A stretch of DNA of 64,000 nucleotides from Ascarosepion bandense (GCA_037127315.1 JBBBDQ010001688.1:2884501-2948500), one strand, 5' to 3'; positions 48,467-61,190 are shown, numbered from the stretch's first letter. Notes: generated by a model not told the origin, from the sequence alone. Made by a program: numbers and translations.

Positions 48467-49330
48467 GTTGAAATCTTTTTTAACCATGTGGGTAAGGCAC
48501 CTTTTTTCTGATCTTAATCCAATTTGTCACCATTCTTTATATCAATGTTGCTTTCTCTCTGAACTCTTTAGTTTCCATCTTTTCACTTAAAGATAATACG
48601 AAAGATACAATCTCTGAAGCAATTATTTTGGTAGAATGTCTTTCCCACTGTCACTTCCAATTCTCTTTATATTTATGGATAGATCAAAAGATATTTTCTA
48701 TTCAAAATTAAGTTTAGAGTTTAAATCAAAGTTAATATTTTTATATGTTGTTTATATATGTAATACTGATAAATTCATGAACTGCCTATATTCATACATA
48801 CGTATGTAGTATTTGGTGTGGGAGAATGTTTTTCACTTCGTCACTGCCAATTCTCATATACAATATTTGGTGAAGGAGAGTGCAATATAAAATGAAGAAG
48901 ACATTTTTATAATTCCAGTTTCATTTCTTTGTTCTGTTCAGCTGTAAAGATAAAAATTTTCTCAACTGAAAAAAAAAAAGAAATTTATTGGATTTTAAAT
49001 GAATAAATTCTATAAAAATGTTTGATAAACATCATAGAAAGTTTCTAATTGAAAATTATAATGAACAAGGACAGGCATTTATTAAGCAGAGTGCAAATAT
49101 TGAACTTTCTTGCAATATATTGTTACTGTCTAACAAATAAGCAATTCTTTCAGCACTAATAAAATAGGCAATTCATTGAAATTCAAGCAATCTACTGACT
49201 ACTCGTACGCAATCAATCTACCACCCAAAGTTTCTAATCATTCTGCTATTCCATCATCTTTAAATCATTCTGCCATTTTGTCATTTCTCATCAATATGTC
49301 ATCTCATACATAAATTGCACATCCATTCAT

Positions 49331-49512
49331 CTTTGTTCAAAATATAATTTTCTTCTAAAATGATTCCAAAACACAAGTAAAGAATGGTAGATAATTCCTT
49401 CGGATGAAACTAAATATCTCTTCAAAGATTTAGTTTGTTTCAATAATGATTTTCTTAAAATATCATTTTCTTCTAGAATGATCCCAAAACACAAGTAAAG
49501 AAAAGTAAATTA
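49331..49512. repeat. Partial copies of the 118-bp tandem repeat
   Basis: acaagtaaagaatggtagat at 49373 and a diverged unit ending near 49505; same family as 34814-35215. Confidence 0.75.
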
Positions 49513-49739
49513 TTCACATATATAAACCTAACCCATTTTGTTTCCTTGATAAGACTGATTTTTACCAACTGGAGAAAGTTTGTGCATTTGTTTAATGGTA
49601 TATCAATTACTTATGGATCATTTAATGACGAAATTGAATTTTCTTCGGGTATTGAGCAATTTTCTTTTTACGAAAATATGTGACTGTTATGTTGTGTGTA
49701 ACAGAAATAGTTGAGTAAATAATCACAAACAACGAAAAT

Positions 49740-50035
49740 AAAGTAAATGAAATATATTACCGGAAAATGGTATGTACAACAGCGTTGTTAGTAGAGTACA
49801 GGAACAAGGGTTTTAGTAACATGTATAGTAGTAAGATGTAGAGTCCGTGTATAGCACACTTCCGGTTCGCTACCGGAAATACTCAACTGACTTGGTATCG
49901 AGCTGAGCAGTCAACCAGAATACTGAGCAGTCAACACTGAATGCAACACAACACTAACGGTCTTTCCACTACCAATTTATGTAGTGATAGGAATAGTCCA
50001 TTGTTAGAACAAAGGTGGAGAACGCCCTAACAGTT
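49740..50035. repeat. Repeat related to 16.0-16.4 kb
   Basis: Shares accgga, gttgttagtaga and acacttccggt phrases with 16155-16275. Probably LTR-derived; no gene. Confidence 0.4.
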
Positions 50036-50129
50036 ACGATGATTTTTTTAAAAATATCTACTTTCAGTTTTTACCTAAGTTTGGGGATTTTCTATTTGCC
50101 CATAACTTGGACCCTAACAGGTGCTGTCA

Positions 50130-50350
50130 CAGTCTGGGAACACCAGCAACTAAGAGGTGGTTTTATGCTTCTCAAAACCTCCTGATCATGTCTTGCTGCT
50201 GGATGTACTTTATTGCCATACCCAGGATTCAACTGGATGAAAACAGGGGTGTATAGCTCGATACTTCACAAGGAATGTAATCAATTTGCTATACAAGGAC
50301 AAAAATGGCAGGGGTGGGATTGCTAATTTTTGTCACAATGTTGAACACAG
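50130..50350 (+). repeat. Dispersed repeat shared with 36375-36610
   Basis: See the matching copy; phrase order is the same in both. Confidence 0.6.
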
Positions 50351-50536
50351 TTAAAGATTGAATTGGCAATCACTTTGTAGAGGCTGTTCTTATAGTAGAC
50401 AGTGTCAGGCTTTATTTTCACTCTTGGATCCAATTTCTGCATATACCCCCTCCCCTTGCTGTGCTTGTGAAAGGGAATGAAATGAGACTGAAGTATTTTT
50501 GTACTTTCTCATTTCATCTATTGAGCACTTTCATTT

Positions 50537-51075
50537 TTGCTGTACATTCTTGCATTCCAGACACGGAGGTACGCAAGTGAACTTAGATTGAGAGCACCCA
50601 TTCCACACTCATGTGCTCACAGCCAGCAAAGTACACTGTATGGAAGACAACCACCTCCCAAAGTGTCTCTTTTATGGGGAGCTCAAGGAAGTAAAGCAAT
50701 CTCATATTGCACAAATGGAACACTTCAAGGACACTCTCGAGTTCTTCTTGAACACTGCAATGTCCTCCCTGCCTCCTGAGAAGAAGCTGCACATAACTGC
50801 CCTGCCTGGTTTGTTTTGGTCAAAACAGTCGTAGCAGACTCCAAAGCACAATACATCCAAAACTGTCTAAAGCAGCCAAAGAGAATTGTGGAGCGGCTTT
50901 GGCCAAAAACACCAGAGATTTGTGGTTGAGACAAAAGACTTTGCTGTCTGACATCATAGTAACTACCTGCCTAAGAAGAACTCTGACTCAAATCCTGTGC
51001 CAGACTTAGCAAATCCAGCTGAGGTGTTACATTTCAACCATAGATGAAGGTTGGGAAGATGGCTGTCTACATGAA
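50537..51075 (+). pseudogene. LINE ORF2 C-terminal remnant
   Basis: The frame at 50613-50834 reads MEDNHLPKCLFYGELKEVK and then HFKDTLEFFLNTA, the post-RT tail common in a LINE group of molluscs and fish (LPK.LFYGEL ... RFKDTLK). Further on, the three frames still hold pieces such as QRELW, TRDLW-like and NSDSNPVPD. Many stops. Confidence 0.65.
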
Positions 51076-51079
51076 GTAG

Positions 51080-51365
51080 AAAGTGTTTGACTGCTTGAAC
51101 GAATAAGCCCTGTGCCAAGAATCGAAGATATAAAGTTTTTTTTTTTTTTTGTGAAGATACTTTTTTCTCTTCTTATGACTTCCTCATCCCAAACAATTTC
51201 ATTTGTAGTGGTTCCTGAAGATTATTATTCAGTTTCACCTGTCATAGGATCAAATCAAACACAATGTGGGATAATATTGGGTACCACACCATGGGAATTA
51301 AGCAGACTGAGCACAGATGAGGTTGGGCAAGCCATATTGTCAAAATGCTTATGTTATTATTAAAA
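51080..51365. other. Spacer with small ORF, not called
   Basis: An 83-residue ORF at 51112-51363 starts with a phenylalanine run encoded by a T-tract. No motif recognised. Confidence 0.3.
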
Positions 51366-51369
51366 GGAA

Positions 51370-52170
51370 AGACCAAAGTTTTTTTATTATTTTATTAAAT
51401 TTTTCAAACAATTCTAGCATCAACAAGATTTTAGTTGGAAATTTTTTTTTTATCAGTAGTTGAGATAATATTTAAGATTAATGTTTTTTCCTAATGAAAA
51501 AATAAAAACTGATTGGAAATTCCTCTAAAAATCAAAAACCCGTTGAATTTTCATGAAACTTTCAGGCCTTTTTCATAAATGAATGAAATAAATTTTGACG
51601 TATGTTTTTTGACAAAATCTTGGTATTTTTTTCATATGTTACACAACACTTACTTAATTTCCTGAAATTGTGAGAAATTAAATTTCCACCCCAAATTCTT
51701 TTTATTTCTTAAAAACATGACTCCTTGAAGACTGTAAATCATCAGTTTTCTTTTTGAAACTACTATTCATTTCCCCAAAATTTGCACCAAATCGTAAAAT
51801 AAAAAATACAATAAAACTATGACATTATTTAATTCGAAAAGCTTTGAATTACTTTTATAAATAAAATTTATTAATTTATTATTATTTTTCTCTGAAGAAA
51901 AATTTGTTTTACAGAATAATGAATTTTTTCAAAAATTATTTTCACTTTTTTAAATTCTAATTATCATAATTTATAATATATAAATCTTTTAAAATTATGC
52001 ATAACATTTATCTGGTTAGGTGACACTGTTATTAAGTTAAAACTACACTTTACTAATCAAAAATTGAAAAGCTTATTACAAATCATTTTGCAACAAGATT
52101 TTAAGAAAATTCTTTGATTTTTTAAGGTATTTGAATTTTTTTACATGTTCATTTTTTAAAGTATAGTCAA
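51370..52170 (-). repeat. Copy of the AT-rich interspersed repeat
   Basis: The phrase aaaaatacaataaaactatgacatt near 51810 is the reverse complement of the atagttttattgcattttt stretch in the array unit (40310). Confidence 0.55.
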
Positions 52171-53030
52171 CCAAATTTGTGGCTACCTAAATTTAAATCG
52201 AAGAAATAAAGATCATCTTTGTACATCCCTCCCTATGACCTTGTGCCACACTTTCTCTACATATGAAAATAAATATCACTTTCCTCTATGGTACCTAGAC
52301 TTTATGAATTTAAATGCAGTACTAGATTGGCGGAAAGGTCTCATCATTTTACAGTTGAAGTAGCTAGATGTAAGCATAAGATCTATGTTAACATTTTCTT
52401 TTATCTCACTTCTCCTTTGTGAAACTCTTTCAGCTTCTTGTTTCCCAGTCAATCTTGATCTTCAAAAATTGAAATCGTCATCTTCTATATCCTTAATTCA
52501 TGTTTTTTTTATATTCTTTCTCAATAATGTTTTTCTCATATTCTCTAACAATCGGTAACCCATTACATCTTAGTAGCTTTATTGCCTTGCTTGGGGTGGA
52601 ATGATTAACAAAAAAAAAAAAAGGAAAAGAAAAATGTATGAAATTTTCACAGATTGGAAGTTTCTCAGATAAAATCTACTTATTAATTAAATATCTACTT
52701 ATTAGGTGTCACTAAAATTGATGCTTTCTTTCTGTTTTAAAACATTTGCCAATAATCGGGGATTTATCTGATTTTGATTAAATTTTCAGTACTTATTCAG
52801 TAATCAATGAATTGTACACAAAATAATTTTATCACAAAACTGTTTGTAAATATTTTCTTTCTTTTACAAATTGTTGCAAGTTTGATATAGTCATGACATG
52901 TACAAGGCCAGATTTATGCTTTATGCTTTGTTATTACCCAGTTATTACGGAAGAGACATGAAATAAAAAGCAACTCTCTTCAATTCTTCACTTTTATAAA
53001 AATTCTTGATTACATTTGAAATTCTGATTT
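52171..53030. other. AT-rich spacer
   Basis: No gene or clear repeat seen. Confidence 0.45.
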
Positions 53031-53830
53031 TGTGAAACAGAAAAAGGATTGATCCTGTACTGAAAGAAAAAGACAAAGCCGGATTTCGCAATCAGATATT
53101 AAATTAATTTCCTAACCAATGAAAGAAAGTGATTTACAAAACTGAGAGAAAAGTTAACAAGTCTATGTTAAAATTGTCTTTGGCTATAAAATCAGAAAGA
53201 AAGTCGAAGCAGTCAGTCAGATGGGAGCAGAAATTAGATACGAGACCGCAAGATGTGACTAAAGAAATTTTAATTTGCTGACAAGATGGAAGATCCCATC
53301 ACACATTTGTTCTCCTCCTTCACTCATGCTAATTTTTTTACCTCTTCTCCATCCTCAACATTCTTACAGTCAACAAAGAACACGACGATGACAACAACAA
53401 GATATTTTAACTGACTCCTAAAAATTAACATCAATAAGTAGAATTTCATTTACTGCTTCACCTTCCTTTTCACTTTTTTGCCAGCCATAAAAAATGGAAT
53501 AGAACACAAACTTTAGAAGTAAGCTGTTAATCTTTTTACATACACAAATTCTGTTTATTGCGACTACAAGCTCTGTATACACTTAACTCCTTACTACTAT
53601 TTCTCTTTGAACATTTAAATACGTACTACACTTTCTCATTAAACATTGAACTCTTACAAAATTATTAACTACATACATTTTCACTTTTAGCATTTAACTT
53701 CTACAAATGTGTTATTCTGTTCAGTTAATGAAATTCTACTTTAACAAACAAAATACTTTTATTATTCCACATTCCAGCATCCAACTTTCCAGCTTCTGAT
53801 GATTCTAATAAATGCTAAGTTGTAGGGAGT
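53031..53830 (+). repeat. LTR-like repeat, family B, second copy
   Basis: ggctataaaatcagaaagaa and then gtcagtcagatgggag correspond, reversed, to the 5200-5260 part of the minus-strand LTR-like block, so this one faces right. Boundaries are approximate. Confidence 0.4.
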
Positions 53831-53984
53831 TTGGTTATGTTTCACACAAGGACAATTTAATAAACATTCAACCATATCTCTACTACAATAACAATACATG
53901 TCAAACCCTCATAATGCCCATTTCAACATCAAATTTTTTTAAAAAGTGAAATATTTATGTAATCTAAATCCAAACTTATTTATA

Positions 53985-54275
53985 AATGGAACTTTGTCTG
54001 TGTGTGTGTGTGTCCGTTACCTATAAACTCCGAAAAAACGGCTAAACCGATTTTCTTGAAAATATACACAGTTGTACTATAAGCGTTTGCAAGTGTTCTT
54101 AGCTAGGTTTTGTGTCGAGGTACCCCTAATAAAATTCGAAAATCGATAACCGAAAAAATCGTGTTATAGAAGGAATGGTCCGATTTTAATCAAATTTGAT
54201 ACACTTGGAGACAAAGACATAAGAAACGATATTCAGAAGTTTCAAAGTTGCAGTTCTTACAATAGTGCAGAAAAT

Positions 54276-54324
<49 letters not shown>

Positions 54325-54333
54325 AAGGCAAGA

Positions 54334-54376
<43 letters not shown>

Positions 54377-54540
54377 CTGTCTGTTTATCTGTCTGTATGT
54401 CCGTTATACAAATCCACAATTTTTATCCAATTCTCACCAAACTTCACACAAATATTCTTTTGTCTGATCTCAAGGACCATGGATTAGTTTTAAAGCTTTC
54501 ATTACACCCAAGCAACGCCAGGCTATACTGCTAGTATCAA
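53985..54540. repeat. Microsatellite-bearing repeat, possible Helitron-type 3' end
   Basis: A TA run (54280-54320) and a GT run (54339-54372) are followed by gtccgttatacaaatccaca and an end agcaacgccaggctatactgctagt. A CTAG-T end behind a short stem is reminiscent of Helitron termini, but the stem is weak. The ORFs here are microsatellite translations. Confidence 0.3.
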
Positions 54541-54654
54541 ATATGAACATCCCAAAAACCCATCCTAAATCTTAAAAGTAATCCAATAAAATTGTATACA
54601 GAATAGATTATTTTACTATAAAACTTTGTGGAAAGACTGTAGTGTGGGTGATGC

Positions 54655-55740
54655 AAGGAAATCTTACAAAACAAGCTCAGTTTTCACTGGGATCTGATTA
54701 GATTCTTTGGACATCAGCTCAGGATGAAGATGAACTGACAGAAAACAATAGGTTTTGGCAGATTTCAGCAAAAGGTGGGTAAGTATTTCAAGCTTGGTTC
54801 ATGTGAATCAGGCTAATTTTGATTTCATGTTTTAGTCTCTATTAGTCACAACAGGGTGGGTGGGGTTCCTAGCCCTGGTTAAGATAGCGTTTCTTGTTCT
54901 CTGAGTTTGTGTGAGTGACTTGTTTCCAGCTTCATTCTGGGTTTTCTTTTTTATTACAATCCTTGTCAAGATTCATGATCTGCCCAGGTTTTTATCCTTG
55001 GTTTTTTATCTTCATTGGACCAGCCTTTTTTCCATCCCCACTCCCAAATTGATTTCCATTGTTCTTCTTTAGTGAGTGAGCTTATTAATTTTGTGGGTTG
55101 GATAAAAAAAATATTAATAGAGATTTTCTTTTCTTTTGATAATTGGGTTTCTCCCCACTCTTTAATTTCATGTGAAAAAAAAAAAAAAAAAAAAAAAAAG
55201 GAGAATTTTGTAATTTGAAACATTGTGTATATGAGGTGTATAGGTAGGTATTTGAAGGCTATCGCAATGTGTTTAGTATAATAAAGGAAAGTAAAGAAGG
55301 TGTTAAGTATTACCTATTTATTATTCATTAATATTTCCAGATCAGAATCTTTTCTTCAATGGATGGACGTGAAATCAAGCGCTCCTATCATTCTGAAGAT
55401 GAGATTCTGATCTGGAAATATTAATGAATAATAAATACGTAATACCCAACATCTTCTTTACCTTCCTTTATTTTACTAAACGCATTGTGATAGCCTTCAA
55501 ATACCTACCCATACAACAGAAAAATATTTATACCAATTAAGAAACTTTGATCAGCATGAGGGTTTTATTACGTTCCCTGTGAAAATGTGGTATTATGTGG
55601 TATCATGGTGTATGATGGGATGGAGAAGGATGGCTTCTTCAAGTGATTGTGAATGGGTTGAGAGTTGGATAGTAGGATAGACAGTATCAACCAGCCTTTT
55701 TTATATCCCTTTAAGCCTCATGCCATAAATATACATGTAT
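54655..55740 (+). mobile_element. Tx1-like LINE 3' end (copy), split by an inverted repeat
   Basis: The block 54740-55130 matches 59425-59790 (end of ORF2 and start of the 3' untranslated region, shared cagcaaaaggtgggtaa). The block 55580-55740 matches the end of the 3' region at 60020-60175. Between them, at 55233-55515, sits a long inverted repeat. Confidence 0.7.
55233..55515. repeat. Long inverted repeat (arms about 115 bp), Penelope-terminal-like
   Basis: The left arm (tgtataggtaggtatttgaa to ttccagatcagaatct) and right arm (agattctgatctggaa to ttcaaatacctacccataca) are reverse complements with few mismatches, around a loop of about 50 bp. The right arm also matches 12480-12590 beside the Penelope-like element. 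Confidence 0.85.
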
Positions 55741-55924
55741 TCATAAACAGAATTTATATTTAATCTGAGAAAAGAATTACACAAAGTCACGACATCAAGA
55801 ATATTGTGGTGGGTGATGAGATTAATGGCCTTTGACATAAAATACGTCAAAAGAAATTCAATTCCACAAATGAGCGCATTATCGAAGTTAGGTTTTACAA
55901 AGATCCAAGATAAAATTTAAGAGG

Positions 55925-56650
55925 CTTTGGAAGATTCCATTTTACATTTGGTAATTTCTCAACCGGAGAAACTTCCATCCCCAGCAAAGAATAAGCCACA
56001 AAAAGAGGCTAAGCAACAACAACAACAACAACAAAAGCAGCAGCAGATACGACAACAGGAAAAACAACAGCAACAACAACAACACCAAGAAATGGAGGTT
56101 GTAGAAATGCCTCCTCCAAGTTCCTCATCTTTGAAGAGAGGACGGAAGGAGGAATGGTGCAAAAAAAAGGAAAAGTGGAGGAACATGGCAGGAGGGAACG
56201 TAGATTTCACAAGGCCCAGTCTGCCCCTGCATCGCCAATCAGGAGTACCCAGCCAACGGAGAGGAGTCATTCTGATTCCCCTACTAGACACATTTCTAGA
56301 TCTTCCCCAACACCTTCCTCCTCAATGGAAAAATCACTTTCCCAACCCTCTTTCCAAACAGAAACAACTCCCTCCCAACAAGAAAACCCATCCCCTGAAG
56401 ATGTCCAACTGGACACAAAAACTGAAAAACCAAAAAAGAAAAAGTTGAATATTTTTAAAAGAGTAGACATTTGTAGGGTGGATAGACCGGCTTTTTCCTC
56501 CCAGAAAAGAACTCTCCTAAGGCCACTATTGATCTTGATCGATGGCAAGTCGGTCGAGGACCCAACTAACTTCCCACAAGCCCCCGAAGTTTTGACACTC
56601 GTAAGAAATACCGGGGGCAATCTTAAGATGTGGACTTTCATACAGGGAGC
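55925..56650 (+). pseudogene. Tx1-like LINE ORF1 remnant with glutamine runs
   Basis: A frame from 55927 has a CAA/CAG tract (poly-Gln, 56011-56090) and then a charged stretch; from about 56150 the protein-like reading moves to another frame (SAPASPIRSTQPTERS, SRSSPTPSSSMEKSLSQPSF, KPKKKKLNIFKR). The low-complexity Ser/Pro/Lys-rich composition and position directly upstream of LINE ORF2 suggest an RNA-binding ORF1 tail. No zinc knuckle or RRM was seen. At least one frameshift. Confidence 0.55.
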
Positions 56651-59525
56651 TGTTGAAGAGTTTCCGATGCCTGTGTGCTTTCTAACGACTTTGTCGTCTA
56701 TTCAGCATATGGGAACCGGCAGGCCAGAAGGGTTTCTTTGCTGGTTAAGCGTACCCTGGACGCGAAGGTGGATCTTGTCTATCCCGGTGCCGAGGGCCGG
56801 CTGATTGTGGTCAATATTGCAGTGAAAAGCAATGCGTTTCGACTGGTTGCAGTTTATTATTTTATTATGGCTGGTTACTGGAAGTTCAACATGTCCTTAC
56901 TGGACAGGCGGGACTTCCGGTGCCAGTTAATTAACTTAGTGCAGCAGGTGTTAAATGGGGGAGTCATTGGGAATAAGTGGTAGGAGAATCTTAAGTGTAG
57001 TATTAAGTCTTTCACCACCAAGTTCAGCAAACGGCTCAAACTAGATAAGGCTGACAAAGTGAAGACACTTCCAGCTAATTACTCCCGGGCGGTGGCTGGT
57101 GGGGATCCCTTAGAGATAGCCATAGCTAAGGAGGCCGTGGAGCGGTCAGATAGTGATTGTTACATGGGCCAGGTAATTAGACATAGGTTAAGCGAGATGA
57201 CTTCCGAAGCTGTGAACATGGGCGCAGAACTGCGCAAGGAAGAGATTCGCCGAGGCGGCAACCAGTACATTCGAGAGGTTCGCAACCCGGAGGGGCATAC
57301 TCTTCGGTTGACTGACGATATGTGCGAGGCGTTTCGGCAGCATTTCGAGGTCCTGTTCATCAAGGAGCCTGGTCTCCGTGATGAGGAGTTTTGCAGCTAT
57401 TTGGCTGACTTCCCCTGGCTTTTGCCGGCTGATGCAGCTAGCTGCGAGGGAGAGATTACAGAGGGCGAAGTTTACGCGGCTTTGAAGAAGGTCGGCAGAG
57501 GCAAATCGCCAGGTCTCGATGATTTGCCCTATGAATTGTACTTGAGGCTGTTGCACGTCTTTGTCCTGATTTTGACTGTTGTGTTCAACAACTGGTTCCG
57601 GCAGGGGTCCATCCCCAACTGGTTCACCAGGAGTGTGATCACACTGTTAAGAAAAGGCAAGGATGTGAGGAAGGAGTTAAAGGGTTACCAGCCCATAACT
57701 CTGTTAAACAAAGAGTTAAAGATCTTGGCCAAGATCTTGCAAAATTATTTGCAATTATTTGCTGAGTCTCTGTTGGGACCTGAGCAGACATGTGTTGTGA
57801 ACGGCCGAACAATTCAGAGCAACCTGCATCTGATATGCACGATCATAGAGGGGATAAAAGACTATGAACAAGCCGCGCTGATCAATTTGGATCAGTCCAA
57901 GGCATTTGATAGGGTTGTCCATCGTTACCTGGTGGCTGTCCTGCAGGCTGCTGGATTCAAAATCAACTTCTGCCACTGGATTAACCTCCTGTATCAATCC
58001 CCCACGGCTGTGGTACAGGTGAACGGAAAGTTGTCAGGTGTCCTGTCGCTATCTAGGTCGGTCCGACAGGGTTGTCCACTGTCGCCTCTAGTTTTTGATT
58101 TGGCGTTGGAGCCCCTCCTTCTCCAGCTGAGGGCCAGGGCATGCAGTCCGGCTCTACGTGGAATCGCTGTCCCTGGTGGTGCTTGAGCCAGGGTTTCCAC
58201 GTATGCCGATGACGTCACTACTTAATGTCCTCCCGGAGTATCATCGAGGTGGTACAGAAGGTGCATGAATGGTACAAACAGGTGACAGGGGCCAAGATTA
58301 ACCACAACGAGTCGTCCGGCCTGTGGATAGGAGCCTGGAAGGACGGCTCTGTCCTCATTCTTAGAGTGTGGTTTGGGCTCAACCTCCAGTTGAAGAAAAA
58401 TTGGTCTGAAGTACTGGCAAAGGTTGGCACGTCGGCTGAGATTTGGCATCGAAGGAATTTGTCTTTAAAACGTTTGGCTGAGGTACATATGGCTTTCCCA
58501 TTATCCTTTACCAGTTGTCAGTACTTCCACTTTGTAAACGGCGTAGGGAGGCGATTGAGTGTTTGCTATTCTCTATTCTGTGGAGAGGATGCAAACACTA
58601 CGTACGTTGACAAACGTGTCTGTTACCAACGTCTGTGTCATGGTGGTCTGGGAATGCCGTACCTGATGGGCCATAAGGTTGCATCAAGGTTGGTTTTTTT
58701 TAGGCGAGCGATTTTGGAAGATTCATTGCTGAGAGGGATAGTGAGGGACATGTTCCCTAGCCTTACTATCACTTCTCCCATCTCAAGGCAGTGCCGTAAG
58801 CCTCGAGAGTGATCGAGTTTTCTCCTCGAATGTCTGGCAGCCTTGCAGGCCATTCCACGGTCCAGTGCCCTTTCACAGCCTAGGAGAGTCTCCTATCGTG
58901 GGTTAGTGGAGGACGATGCGAAGGATTCATTACGTGATGTGCTCCGCTTGTCGGAGGATGAGATTCGCTTGTTCTGGTCTTGGGCGCCAGGTACCGATTA
59001 TCTCAGCAACTCTGAGTGTTCGCTCACCTGGTGATTGGATCCAAAATCGGTTGCCTGTCAATGACAAGGCCTTCATATGGAGCCTGGCGGATTTGCCAGA
59101 TTGTGAACTCTGCAACCTTGGCTTGGAAAAAACGGCTTTGCACGCTTTCTACCATTGTTGACGGGTTTGCCATCTATGGGACTGTGTCGGTGAGTTGACT
59201 GCTTGTATCGTGCCACGAGAGCTTGTGCTCATTGATCGTGCATTTGCCTGCAACAATGTGTCGCCTGTTTTCTGGGATGAAGCGTATGGTGTTTCTGTTG
59301 CTGCTAACCACGGCTCGAATGGTGATTTGGACGGTGCAAACAGAGGAAGTCTTGCGAGGTCTGCATCTTTCACATCAGGATCTGATCCGATATTTTGAGC
59401 ATCAGCTAAAAATAAGGATTAGAACTGATTGGAAACGTTTGACTTCGACAGACATCAGCAAAAGGTGGGTAAATGTGGCGAGCCTCATTCGTGTGAACGG
59501 GGCTAGACTTGATTTCCTCTTTTAG
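56650..59525 (+). pseudogene. Tx1-like LINE ORF2 (endonuclease remnant and reverse transcriptase)
   Basis: It starts within the endonuclease (VLSNDFVVYSAYG at 56675). Most of the endonuclease after 56850 is deleted. The frame at 57059-58186 is a long RT: KSPGLDDLPYELYLRL, ITLLNKELKILAKIL, ALINLDQSKAFDRVVH (motif A), SVRQGCPLSPLVFDL (motif B). A TGA directly after PGGA separates it from TYADDVTT (motif C, about 58200), which is followed at once by TAA. C-terminal pieces at 58225-58812 and 58843-59525 include LGMPYLMG, PDCELCNLGLEKTALHAFYHC and RWVNVASLIRVNGARLDF. The least damaged LINE here, but inactive. Confidence 0.88.
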
Positions 59526-60175
59526 ATCTGCTGGTTACATCAGGGCAGATTCCTTTGGAACACTTCCCTGGTTAAGGTAGCTTGCTTTTGTGTACCTAGT
59601 TAATGTGAATGAATGTGTTCCTAGCCTGTACCCGGCTTTCTCTTTTATTATGATCCAAGTCGAGATTCCCAACCTCCCCAGTTTGTTTTGGCCTCCTTTT
59701 ATCTCGGCTGGTTCAGCCTTTGATTGTCCCATTCCATCAAGTTTTTACCCCATCCCCACTCCCTTAGCGAGTGTGCTTCTTGATTTTGCCATTTGGCGGA
59801 ATACAGAGGCCACTCTTTTTTCTGGGACAGATGGGTCTTACTAACGTTGTTTATTATTTTAGTTTAAAAAGATTTGTTGTATTTTTGGTTTGTTTTTGGG
59901 TTCATCCCCCTCCCATCATTTCATCTTTTCATTAAATGTTTTAAATTATATTTTATATTGTATATAAATAAATTTTTATTGTCATGGGGTTTCCCCCATT
60001 TTTAGGTGCCCCTTGTAAATTTGTGGTATTGTGGTGTATGAAGGATTAGGAGCTGATGGATGGGTTCTTGTGGTGAATGTGTAAATTGTAATGTGTGATT
60101 GGGTTGTGATAGTGTTTAGCTAGTTATAGGATAGTACCACCCCCTACCCATCCCCTTTTCGGCTTTGTGCCATAA
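59526..60175 (+). mobile_element. 3' untranslated region of the Tx1-like LINE
   Basis: Non-coding, matching 1950-2400 (ggtcttactaac, gtgccccttgtaaat, ccccttttcggc). Ends near gtgccataatttttgtattc. Confidence 0.75.
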
Positions 60176-60344
60176 TTTTTGTATTCTTTACAGAAATAAA
60201 TATTGAACCTTCGACTTCATAACGAATCCACGCTAGTTTTTCATCTGAACATTTTACTAGTCCGACTTCAATTTCGCGCGCATCACAAATACTATTTTCT
60301 ACAGTGCCTATTAGGATTCTTCGTTCCCTCATTTCGACAGTCAG

Positions 60345-60650
60345 TCAGTTAAGTGCCATATGTAATACACGCTTGGGCGATCATGTCTCGAAAGAGACAT
60401 GACTGACTGGACAGAAGATTATCACGCAGTAGGTTGCCATTGCTTTCTGGTAGACTGGTTGCCGACCAAGGCTATAGAACCCAATCTGTCCTGTTAGTGT
60501 TATTTAACCCATAACTAGAAGGAATAGACGGATTAAATACCTTTCCCAAGGGCATTTGCGAGTAAGTGAATGCAGTGAATTCAGCTGGAATTCGAACTCG
60601 ACTCACCGATTTCTCGTTCCGAGCCGATATCCAATGCACCACAACCCAAC
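60345..60650 (-). mobile_element. tRNA-derived SINE, copy 3
   Basis: Read on the minus strand: head with tggtgcattggatatcggct, B-box-like GAGTTCGAATTCC, body, hairpin catgtctctttcgagacatg, end cttaactgactgactg. Best preserved of the copies. Confidence 0.85.
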
Positions 60651-60659
60651 AAGCGAGAA

Positions 60660-61190
60660 CTTTTGTCTATTTCTCCAAACAAGCAAATCGCTGACTTTCA
60701 GTTTAATTTTTCTCGTAATCACTATTGTTACAAACACTTATACCTTCTTGTTGGTCGATATCTTTTAACGAATATAAGAGTTATTTAAAGTATTCATTAC
60801 TTGTACGAATTATTTTCTAGTAATCTTAAAAAGTGAAGTTTAAACAAACTTACAACACAAGTTAAAAGGTAAAAAATGTTCATGTGTAATTCTATATCAA
60901 AATACGTAACTCCATATTTTTATCTACAATATTCGGTTATTAACATTTCTGTTAATACATCTTTCATTACGTACACTTATTGGAACTTTCTCACTGAGAC
61001 TTTATCTAAATTGAACTTTCTTATTCTTACACCTTTCCTGTCGACATCCCATAGTCGACTAAATCTTTGTGTACACATTAAATCAGTTCAATCTTCATCT
61101 TTTCGACACTCCTTCCTTGCCGATTTATCACTTTCAAATTCAATCTTTGCATAAACTCTTGCTTCGTATACCATTATTTGTTCAAGGATT
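60660..61190. other. AT-rich spacer
   Basis: Small ORFs at 60876-61154 have no motif. No gene called. Confidence 0.4.

Larger units (their letters stand above)
45479..49330. repeat. Segmental duplicate of 29.6-35.3 kb
   Basis: The stretch 45479-46555 matches 29586-30835, with fewer 86-bp units. The DNA of 30836-31790 is missing. The stretch 46560-49200 matches 31795-34800 including exon 1, and the order is then reshuffled around the 118-bp repeat. Identity is high but with many small differences and different finger number. Confidence 0.88.

Noticed and set aside
54186..54534. ORFs on both strands with (YI)n, (HT)n or (CV)n runs
   Set aside because: Microsatellite translations; no protein-like composition outside the runs.
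55927..56100. Polyglutamine protein as a host gene
   Set aside because: It sits directly upstream of a LINE ORF2 in the same orientation and changes frame; a LINE ORF1 remnant is a simpler reading.
60144..60332. A 62-residue minus-strand ORF (ICDAREIEVGLVKCSDEKLA)
   Set aside because: It looks fairly protein-like, but there is no supporting splice site, second copy or family motif, and part of it lies over the LINE 3' end. Left unassigned.
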